Source: HGM04593 sp964458275
GTDB taxonomy: Bacteria > Bacteroidota > Bacteroidia > Bacteroidales > Bacteroidaceae
DNA length: 6,438 nucleotides
Assembly: GCA_964458275.1 (NCBI GenBank)
Contig: CAYWIE010000069.1
Location: forward strand, 1-6,438
Direction of reading: 5' to 3'
Below the pieces are notes generated by a model. The model was given only the letters and a program-made list of their open reading frames with translations, ran no database searches and was not told where the DNA came from. The position numbers and the translations under genes are program-made. Below are positions 1 through 5,029 of the stretch, piece by piece. Numbering within the stretch: position 1 is the first letter of the stretch; each line of letters starts with the position of its first letter.

Positions 1-54
1 ACCCGCGACCCTAACCTTGGCAAGGTTATGCTCTACCAACTGAGCTACTTCCGC
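1..54 (-). tRNA. tRNA-Gly(GCC), partial (3' part beyond window)
   Basis: Read on the minus strand, the sequence starts at 54 with the acceptor strand GCGGAAG. A normal D-arm with the AGTTGGTAGA loop follows, then anticodon stem TAACC/GGTTA around the loop TTGCCAA. The anticodon GCC is plus-strand 19-21, so it decodes GGC/GGT. The window edge removes everything after T54 of the T-arm. All 54 visible bases are identical to the complete tRNA-Gly at 323-395, so this is a second copy. It is the last tRNA visible in the operon, 19 bases after tRNA-Leu(GAG). Confidence 0.93.
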
Positions 55-73
55 AATTTTATATTTCACTTAG

Positions 74-157
74 TGAAGGAGATGAGACTCGAACTCACAC
101 GACATAATTGTCACTACCCCCTCAAAGTAGCGCGTCTACCAATTCCGCCACTCCTCC
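74..157 (-). tRNA. tRNA-Leu(GAG)
   Basis: This is a class II tRNA of 84 bases. The acceptor arm GGAGGAG (157-151) pairs with CTCCTTC (81-75) with one G-U pair, and the discriminator is A. The D-arm is leucine-like. Anticodon stem CTACT/GGTAG encloses the loop TTGAGGG, giving anticodon GAG for CTC/CTT codons. The long variable arm folds as a stem (GTGACAATTATGTCGT region). The T-loop is the standard TTCGAGT. CCA is not encoded. The anticodon-stem base next to the loop is a T-G wobble. It lies between tRNA-Leu(CAG) and the partial tRNA-Gly in one minus-strand operon. Confidence 0.93.
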
Positions 158-190
158 ATTAAGTCTTTTTCTGTTTTAGCGCTGTGCCGG

Positions 191-273
191 TGCCCAGAAC
201 AGGACTCGAACCTGCACGTTATTGCTAACACTAGTACCTGAAACTAGCGCGTCTACCATTCCGCCACCTGGGC
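191..273 (-). tRNA. tRNA-Leu(CAG)
   Basis: This is a class II tRNA of 83 bases. The acceptor GCCCAGG (273-267) pairs with TCTGGGC (198-192), and the discriminator is A. The anticodon stem CTAGT/ACTAG around TTCAGGT gives anticodon CAG, reading CTG. The long variable arm (GTTAGCAATAAC) is typical of leucine tRNAs. The T-loop is TTCGAGT. The bases after the discriminator are CCG, so CCA must be added post-transcriptionally. It is second in the operon, 49 bases after tRNA-Gly and 33 before tRNA-Leu(GAG). Confidence 0.94.
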
Positions 274-322
274 TTCTTGTCAGAACACACCGACTCATGC
301 AACTATCGTATTCGAGATTTCG

Positions 323-395
323 AGCGGAAGACGGGACTCGGACCCGCGACCCTAACCTTGGCAAGGTTATGCTCTACCAACTGAGCTACTTCCGC
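323..395 (-). tRNA. tRNA-Gly(GCC), complete
   Basis: This 73-base tRNA is the first gene of the operon. The acceptor GCGGAAG (395-389) pairs perfectly with CTTCCGC (330-324), and the discriminator is T, as is usual for bacterial glycine tRNAs. The anticodon loop TTGCCAA gives GCC. The T-stem is GCGGG/CCCGT, but the T-loop reads TCCGAGT instead of TTCGAGT. Position 55, normally the universal pseudouridine, is therefore C. The rest of the fold is normal, so it is probably functional. CCA is not encoded. The 5' end lies about 15 bases downstream of the expected transcription start of the promoter at 415-445. Confidence 0.95.
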
Positions 396-414
396 GTTAT
401 TCTCAAATGCGATG

Positions 415-445
415 CAAAGGTACAGCGTTTATTTCAATCCACCAA
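415..445 (-). promoter_or_regulatory. Bacteroidetes-type promoter of the tRNA operon
   Basis: On the minus strand there is a -33 element TTTGG, with TTG at 445-443. A 20-base spacer follows, then the -7 element TACCTTTG (422-415). This matches the Bacteroidetes housekeeping sigma consensus TTG-N19/20-TAnnTTTG. The expected start, a few bases past 415, would give only a short leader before the first tRNA-Gly at 395. Confidence 0.85.
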
Positions 446-523
446 ATTTTAAAGCCATTTTTTTCGGATTTTATTGAAAATTTTTATTCCACGCACAAGC
501 CACAGTTCGGAATCCATTGTCTT

Positions 524-1693
524 TCAACACATTCTATCACGATAATCCTCATACCCGAATTTCTTATAGACTTCCAATTCGCCGTCTACATGCAGCATTG
601 CGATGCTTGGATGAGAAATGCCGTTGAACATATTTGTCTTTACGGTAGTGTAGTGAATCATATCCTCGAACACAATCCTTTCGCCAACCGCCAACGGATG
701 GTCGAACCGCCAGCTGCCCATATAATCACCGCTAAGACAACTGTTTCCTCCGAGACGATAGACATTATCCTCCTCAGCCGCACCCTTCACTGCATCGGCA
801 GGAAGCGCCTCAGCTCCGCGCACAGCCGGCTGATAAGGCATCTCAAGGCAATCGGGCATATGGCATGTAAAACTGACATCAAGTATCGCCGTGCGTATTC
901 CCCTACTCTCCACAATATCGACAACCGTAGAGACGAGCGGACCCGTCTGCCACGCAAAAGCCGAGCCCGGCTCCAATATCACCTTTAGATTGGGATAACG
1001 GGCGCGGAGCCCTTTCAACAATCCTATAAGGTGTTCAACATCGTAATCCTTGCGCGTCATCAGATGACCGCCGCCCAGATTGAGCCATTTGACAGCCGGC
1101 AGCCATTTGCCGAACTTCTCCTCAATATGCACAAGAGTATTTTCAAGGGCATACGAATCGGATTCGCAATGGCAATGGCAGTGGAACCCCTCTATCCCCT
1201 CAGGCAAATCCGCAGGCAGAAGGTCCGCTGTAACCCCGAAGCGGCTGCCGGGAGCACATGGATTGTAGAGTTCAGTCTCTATTTCGGAATATTCGGGATT
1301 TATCCTAATACCACAAGAGACAGGCTCAGCCGACTTCTTCGTCCTTTCATAGAAACGCTCATACTGCGACAGGGAATTAAACGAAATATGGCTGCTGTAG
1401 CGCATCATATCATCAAACTCGGCATCAATATATGCAGGCGAGAATGTATGCGCACGACAACCGAACTCCTCGTATGCAAGACGCGCCTCATGTATGGAAC
1501 TCGACGTAACCGAATTTATATACTCCTTGAAAATCGGAAAACTCTTCCACAAGGCAAAAGCCTTGAAAGCAAGGATTATCTCCACTCCCGCCTCGCGCGC
1601 CACATGGCTTACAAGCGCAAGATTGCGGCGCAAAAGTTCCTCTTCGAGCACATAACATGGCGAAGGAACGCTCTGTATCTGTTTATCGTTCAT
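524..1693 (-). CDS. nspC: Carboxynorspermidine/carboxyspermidine decarboxylase NspC
   Basis: This is a cytosolic PLP-dependent decarboxylase of the alanine-racemase fold (group IV). It makes norspermidine from carboxynorspermidine, or spermidine from carboxyspermidine; the latter is the usual spermidine route in gut Bacteroidetes. The 389 residues are a normal length. The PLP-binding Lys is K44 in ILAFKAFA. HCHCHC at 171-176 lies in the substrate/cofactor region, the phosphate-binding glycine loop LGGGH is at 206-210, and EPGSA is at 241-245. The C-terminal half of the active site shows C319-L-S-G-D and Y348 in the IHYTTVKTNMFNG stretch. The ATG is 2 bases after the uvrD stop codon, with only a weak purine-rich stretch before it, so it is probably co-transcribed with and translated after uvrD. 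No separate promoter and no convincing terminator are visible. The fold assignment is firm; which of the two substrates it prefers cannot be read from the sequence. Confidence 0.93.
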   Translation of the reverse strand: MNDKQIQSVPSPCYVLEEELLRRNLALVSHVAREAGVEIILAFKAFALWKSFPIFKEYINSVTSSSIHEARLAYEEFGCRAHTFSPAYIDAEFDDMMRYSSHISFNSLSQYERFYERTKKSAEPVSCGIRINPEYSEIETELYNPCAPGSRFGVTADLLPADLPEGIEGFHCHCHCESDSYALENTLVHIEEKFGKWLPAVKWLNLGGGHLMTRKDYDVEHLIGLLKGLRARYPNLKVILEPGSAFAWQTGPLVSTVVDIVESRGIRTAILDVSFTCHMPDCLEMPYQPAVRGAEALPADAVKGAAEEDNVYRLGGNSCLSGDYMGSWRFDHPLAVGERIVFEDMIHYTTVKTNMFNGISHPSIAMLHVDGELEVYKKFGYEDYRDRMC

Positions 1694-1695
1694 GA

Positions 1696-4002
1696 CTACT
1701 CTATTATTTTATATTGTGCAAATTTCAGGAGCAACTGCTTCACTCCTACATTCTTGAATCTTATGGTAGCTTTGGCATTGTCGCCGCAACCTTCAACATT
1801 GACCACCTCCCCTATTCCGAAGCGGTTGTGCTCTATCGTCTGCCCCACACGCAACGGATTGGCGCCTGAAGAAACAGCCGCAGCAGGAGCAGACGTCGGC
1901 ACCCTCTGCAATTTTGGCGGAACAACGCGGCGCTGTTCCGTAACAACCGGTGCAACCCCCTGCCTGTTGGTGAGCGCAAACGAGGGAGCACCCGTCGACT
2001 GTTTCGACTGAACACCGAGAGCCGTACCTCCCGACATACGTATATACGCGCGGTCTATCTCCTTAAGGAATCGGCTGGGTTCGCAAAACTCGAACGAACC
2101 GTACCGATAGCGGCTTTTGGCAAACGTAAGCATACAATGCTCCTTTGCGCGTGTGATAGCCACATAGAACAATCTCCGTTCCTCTTCCAATTCACGCGAA
2201 GAGTTCTGAGCCATGCTGCTCGGCAACAGATTTTCCTCCACACCAACAATAAAGACCGTATTGAATTCCAGACCCTTTGCCGAATGGATTGTCATCAGAG
2301 TGATTTTCTCATTATCGCCCTCACCCTCATCATCCGATTCGAGGTCGGACATCAACGAAACCTCAGCAAGAAAATCCCGCAGCTTGCAATTATCGTTTCC
2401 CTCCTCCTGATTCTCCTCCACAAAGGATTTTATTCCACTGACAAGCTCTTCGATATTCTCCTGCCGGCTCTTGCCCTCTGTACTTACATCGGCATATATT
2501 TCTGACGAAACTCCCGAACGGCGTATAATCTCCACTGCAACCTCATAGGCATCCTTTCGCTCCGCATCGACAACAAAGCCCTCAATCATCTCTCTGAAAG
2601 CCGCAAGTTTCGAAAGAGTCCCTTTATTCACATTAAGTTCGAACCTTTCAGGCTCCTCAATAACCTGCCACAGGCTCACAGAAGCCCCATCGGCAGCAGC
2701 ATGCAGACGCTGCATGGTGGTATCGCCGATGCCACGTGCAGGATAGTTGATAACACGTTTCAAAGCTTCCTCGTCGCGCGGATTGCAGACAAGACGGAAA
2801 TATGCCACAACATCTTTTATCTCCTTGCGCTGATAAAAAGACAAGCCTCCATATATGCGGTAGGGCATGGAACGCTTGCGCAGCGCCTCCTCAAAAGTAC
2901 GCGACTGTGCATTTGTGCGGTAAAGTATGGCAAAATCGCTGTACTGCAACGACTCGTTGCGTTTGAGACGAAGAATATTATTGACTACAATTTCACTCTC
3001 TTCAATATCAGAATAGGCCTGTTGCAGCAGCAAAGGCTCTCCGGCGCTCAGCTCCGAGTAGACATTTTTCCTTATCTGCTCGCTGTTCTTTGCAATAAGA
3101 CTGTTGGCTGCATTGACAATATTCTGCGTAGAGCGATAGTTCTGCTCCAGCTTGAAGACTTTAGTATCGGCATAACGTTTCGTGAACCCCAATATATTGT
3201 CAATATTCGCACCTCGGAACGAATAGATGCTCTGCGCATCGTCTCCTACGACACAGACGCGGCGACGGCTCTTCGTAAGCATCCACACGATGCAGCCCTG
3301 CACATAATTCGTATCCTGGAACTCATCGACAAGAACATATTTGAACCTCTCGCTGTAACGCGCAAGCACTTCGGGAAACTCGTCAAACAGCCGATAGGTG
3401 TTTATCAGCAGGTCGTCAAAATCCATAGCATTTGCCTGACGGCAACGCTCACAATAACGGGCATATATCTTATGCACCGACGGGATACGCGAACGCTGGT
3501 CACCATTCATGCGGTCGGGGTCACGTGCATAATCGGACGGAGCGAGCATATTGCTTTTCGCAGAAGAGATTCTTTCAAGGACATTAGAGGGCTTATACAG
3601 CTTCTCGTCGAGCTGCATCTCCTTGATTATCGACTTTACAAGACTTTTTGAATCAGCCTGATCGTAGATAGTGAAATTAGATTCATAGCCCAGATACACA
3701 GCCTCGCGGCGAAGAATCTTGGCAAAGACGCTATGGAAAGTATTCATCCACAGCATACGCGCCCTCTCCTCGCCCACCTGCACTGCAATACGTTCCCTCA
3801 TCTCCTTAGCCGCCTTATTGGTAAACGTAAGCGCCATTATAGACCACGGTTCATAGCCATGCTCAAGCAGATAGGCTATCTTATATGTCAGCACCCTCGT
3901 CTTTCCCGAACCGGCGCCGGCAATCACAAGCGACGGGCCGTCGCAATATTCGACGGCTGCAAGCTGCGAGGGATTAAGTTCTTCTTTATAGTTGATTGGC
4001 AT
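1696..4002 (-). CDS. uvrD: UvrD/PcrA-family ATP-dependent 3'-5' DNA helicase
   Basis: This superfamily 1A helicase unwinds DNA in nucleotide excision and mismatch repair and clears replication or transcription obstacles. All motifs are intact over 768 residues: Q motif around N10-Q13, Walker A AGAGSGKT (28-35), Ia ALTFTNKAAKEMRER (57-71), Walker B DEFQD (226-230), III GDDAQSIYSFRGA (253-265), IV QNYRS (287-291), V TIHSAKGLEF (571-580) and VI VAITRAK (614-620). An acidic stretch (about 554-565) precedes motif V. A low-complexity linker (about 655-718) leads to a C-terminal Tudor-like domain (about 719-767, VGQTIEHNRFGIGEVV), the RNA-polymerase-binding module known from PcrA/UvrD. This tail and the length favour PcrA-like naming; uvrD and pcrA are used interchangeably for this family. 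The start at 4002 is supported by a -7 box 23 bases upstream. It is the first gene of a uvrD-nspC pair and is divergent from sodB. Confidence 0.95.
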   Translation of the reverse strand: MPINYKEELNPSQLAAVEYCDGPSLVIAGAGSGKTRVLTYKIAYLLEHGYEPWSIMALTFTNKAAKEMRERIAVQVGEERARMLWMNTFHSVFAKILRREAVYLGYESNFTIYDQADSKSLVKSIIKEMQLDEKLYKPSNVLERISSAKSNMLAPSDYARDPDRMNGDQRSRIPSVHKIYARYCERCRQANAMDFDDLLINTYRLFDEFPEVLARYSERFKYVLVDEFQDTNYVQGCIVWMLTKSRRRVCVVGDDAQSIYSFRGANIDNILGFTKRYADTKVFKLEQNYRSTQNIVNAANSLIAKNSEQIRKNVYSELSAGEPLLLQQAYSDIEESEIVVNNILRLKRNESLQYSDFAILYRTNAQSRTFEEALRKRSMPYRIYGGLSFYQRKEIKDVVAYFRLVCNPRDEEALKRVINYPARGIGDTTMQRLHAAADGASVSLWQVIEEPERFELNVNKGTLSKLAAFREMIEGFVVDAERKDAYEVAVEIIRRSGVSSEIYADVSTEGKSRQENIEELVSGIKSFVEENQEEGNDNCKLRDFLAEVSLMSDLESDDEGEGDNEKITLMTIHSAKGLEFNTVFIVGVEENLLPSSMAQNSSRELEEERRLFYVAITRAKEHCMLTFAKSRYRYGSFEFCEPSRFLKEIDRAYIRMSGGTALGVQSKQSTGAPSFALTNRQGVAPVVTEQRRVVPPKLQRVPTSAPAAAVSSGANPLRVGQTIEHNRFGIGEVVNVEGCGDNAKATIRFKNVGVKQLLLKFAQYKIIE

Positions 4003-4024
4003 ATCCTGATATTCTTCTCATCTG

Positions 4025-4032
4025 CAAAGGTA
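4025..4032 (-). promoter_or_regulatory. -7 box of the uvrD-nspC promoter
   Basis: The minus strand reads TACCTTTG, a perfect TAnnTTTG -7 element and the same octamer used by the tRNA operon. No clear TTG lies 19-21 bases upstream (only an ATGG-like sequence), so the -33 part is weak. The transcript would start roughly 15-20 bases before the uvrD ATG at 4002, which supports that start codon. Confidence 0.7.
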
Positions 4033-4146
4033 GAAAACTTTTCGAACATTTATCCATCACAGCCGTTATTCTATAAACATTAAAGAGAAGAGACCATGTT
4101 GGCAGTTTACACCATATTATTACTTAACCTCAATATTTTCACTGCA

Positions 4147-4761
4147 ATGGATACAACAGTTCAGAACACCCGCGTCGGCTACCACATGCCCACGCTACAC
4201 TACAAGAGCAGCGCCCTTGAACCGGCAATAAGCCCGGCAACCATCGAATACCACTTCGGCAAGCACCTGCGGGCATACATAGACAACTACAACCGTCTGA
4301 TAAAGAATTCGCGCTTCGAGGAGATGACATTACGCGAAGTAATCGCCAACGCACCCGAAGGACCGTTGCTGAACAACGCCGGACAGGTGCTAAACCACGT
4401 GCTCTACTTCGAGCAGTTCACCCCCAACCAAAAAAAAGAGAATATCCCGACGGGAAACATAGCCGACGCCATCGACTTCGACTTCGGCTCGTTCGAGAAC
4501 TTCAGGAAACAGATGGAAGAAGCATCATTGACACTGTTCGGCTCAGGCTGGGTGTGGCTCGCACAAGAAGAGAGCGGACGACTGACAATCGTAAGCTGCA
4601 AGAACGGCGACACCCCGACACGCAGAGGGCTGACCCCACTATTGGGATTCGACGTATGGGAACACGCCTACTACCTTGATTATCAGAACAGGCGCGCAGA
4701 ACACATCAGCAATCTGTGGAACATCATAGACTGGAACATCATACAGAGCCGCATGCAATAG
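4147..4761 (+). CDS. sodB: Superoxide dismutase, Fe/Mn family (SodB)
   Basis: Converts superoxide to oxygen and hydrogen peroxide, normally in the cytosol. With the ATG at 4147 it has 204 residues, near the family norm. The helical N-terminal domain carries ligands H36 (IEYHFGKH) and H84 (NNAGQVLNH). The C-terminal alpha/beta domain carries D169 and H173 (FDVWEHAYY). Q80 is the Fe-type outer-sphere glutamine, and the loop NGDTP lacks the glutamine typical of Mn enzymes. The residue two before D169 is Gly, as in cambialistic Porphyromonas SOD. The conserved fold begins around MPTLHY (residue 14). An in-frame ATG at 4096 with a purine-rich upstream stretch (4084-4092) would add 17 hydrophobic residues. 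I preferred 4147 because the extra codons are AT-rich, unlike the gene body, and the added segment has no positively charged n-region. No clear promoter was found. The gene ends in its own terminator and stands alone between the divergent uvrD and ilvD. Confidence 0.93.
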   Translation: MDTTVQNTRVGYHMPTLHYKSSALEPAISPATIEYHFGKHLRAYIDNYNRLIKNSRFEEMTLREVIANAPEGPLLNNAGQVLNHVLYFEQFTPNQKKENIPTGNIADAIDFDFGSFENFRKQMEEASLTLFGSGWVWLAQEESGRLTIVSCKNGDTPTRRGLTPLLGFDVWEHAYYLDYQNRRAEHISNLWNIIDWNIIQSRMQ

Positions 4762-4774
4762 CATCAACAAGCAC

Positions 4775-4800
4775 GAAAAAGCGCCAAATGCGTCTTTTTC
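4775..4800 (+). terminator. Rho-independent-like terminator of sodB
   Basis: A hairpin begins 13 bases after the sodB stop codon. GAAAAAGCGC (4775-4784) pairs with GCG-T-CTTTTTC (4790-4800), with one bulged T at 4793 and the loop CAAAT. The 3' arm supplies the T-run. It separates sodB from the ilv promoter 24 bases further on. The A/T-rich base of the stem could also work in the opposite direction, but no gene there needs it. Confidence 0.65.
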
Positions 4801-4823
4801 CAAGTAATTTTATTCATATTGTT

Positions 4824-4853
4824 TTGTCATACTAAAAAAAGAGAGTATATTTG
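4824..4853 (+). promoter_or_regulatory. Bacteroidetes-type promoter of the ilv leader/ilvD
   Basis: TTTTG (TTG at 4824-4826), an exactly 19-base spacer, and TATATTTG (4846-4853) form a full match to the Bacteroidetes consensus TTTG-N19-TAnnTTTG. The start site would be near 4858-4861. That gives a leader transcript of about 170 bases before the ilvD ATG and about 22 bases before the leader-peptide ATG. Confidence 0.88.
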
Positions 4854-4881
4854 CATGAATTTAACAACAGAACATTGAACC

Positions 4882-4944
4882 ATGACCGCAAACAGCCTTT
4901 CTTGTCAACACATTATTAACGTGGTAGTAATCCTATCCGATTAA
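4882..4944 (+). CDS. ilvL: ilv leader peptide (attenuator peptide, 20 aa)
   Basis: A short ORF of 20 codons (ATG 4882, TAA 4942-4944) starts about 22 bases after the predicted transcription start. Its last third reads HIINVVVIL (residues 10-18), followed by Ser-Asp-stop. Six of these nine codons are Ile or Val and one is Leu: ATT ATT AAC GTG GTA GTA ATC CTA. It precedes ilvD, whose pathway makes those same amino acids. The peptide probably has no function as a product; ribosome movement through the Ile/Val/Leu codons would control the downstream RNA folds. Codons 4-8 overlap RNA segment 1 and the stop codon lies 5 bases before segment 2. It has no Shine-Dalgarno site, as is usual in this phylum. 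The gene symbol is by analogy with the enterobacterial leader, not homology. Confidence 0.85.
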   Translation: MTANSLSCQHIINVVVILSD

Positions 4945-5016
4945 CGGAAGAGAATGGCTGTGCATTTATAAAATAATAAATTACAGGCCTTTCTCATTGT
5001 TTGAGAAAGGTTTTTT
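4892..5016 (+). promoter_or_regulatory. Ribosome-mediated transcription attenuator of ilvD (segments 1-4)
   Basis: Four segments give alternative folds. Segment 1 (4892-4903, ACAGCCTTTCTT) pairs with segment 2 (4950-4961, GAGAATGGCTGT): 6 bp, a T-T mismatch, then 5 bp. Segment 2 pairs instead with segment 3 (4983-4995, ACAGGCCTTTCTC) with one bulged G and the same T-T mismatch. This antiterminator is extended inward by the hairpin ATTTAT/ATAAAT (4964-4969 with 4976-4981), about 18 pairs in total. Segment 3 also pairs with segment 4 (5002-5010) as the terminator. Predicted logic: a ribosome stalled on Ile/Val/Leu codons (4912-4935) blocks 1:2 and leaves 2 free to capture 3, giving readthrough. 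A ribosome reaching the stop codon at 4942 covers part of segment 2, so 3:4 forms. Without translation, 1:2 forms and transcription also terminates. The pairings are seen directly; the regulation is inferred from the classic ilv/trp model. Confidence 0.85.
4988..5016 (+). terminator. Attenuator terminator (3:4 hairpin) upstream of ilvD
   Basis: The stem CCTTTCTCA (4988-4996) and TGAGAAAGG (5002-5010) is 9 perfect base pairs with the loop TTGTT. It is followed directly by six T (5011-5016). A4985, G4986 and G4987 can add one A-U and two G-U pairs against the first Ts. It lies only 13 bases before the ilvD ATG and downstream of the ilv promoter, so it can only serve as a conditional terminator of the ilv transcript. 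Confidence 0.88.
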
Positions 5017-5029
5017 GGTATAAAAAAGT

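Noticed and set aside
222..452. Plus-strand ORF of 76 codons across the tRNA region
   Set aside because: It is translated from the antisense of two tRNA genes and the tRNA promoter; its DGTRTRDPNLG stretch is simply reversed tRNA-Gly sequence.
486..515. Possible terminator after nspC (ATTCC...GGAAT inverted repeat)
   Set aside because: There are only about 5 pairs around an 18-20 base loop, with no strong GC stem. The adjacent A/T-rich run alone is not enough to call a terminator.
1168..1182. HCHCHC run in NspC as a possible metal-binding insertion
   Set aside because: It sits in line with the conserved family segment (GFHCHxHCES) and no extra residues are inserted, so it is an ordinary family feature.
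1031..2011. 326-codon plus-strand ORF
   Set aside because: It lies opposite nspC and the uvrD 3' end, both full-length with intact motifs. The translation has no recognisable domain and is a frame shadow.
2701..3651. 316-codon plus-strand ORF
   Set aside because: It is antisense to the conserved helicase core of uvrD and has no recognisable protein family features.
4134..4141. TATTTTCA as a -7 box for sodB
   Set aside because: It mismatches TAnnTTTG at two of its most conserved positions and has no TTG at the right distance.
4855..4878. Upstream mini-ORF ATG AAT TTA ... TGA
   Set aside because: Its ATG lies directly after the -7 box, at or before the predicted transcription start, so it is probably not in the transcript.
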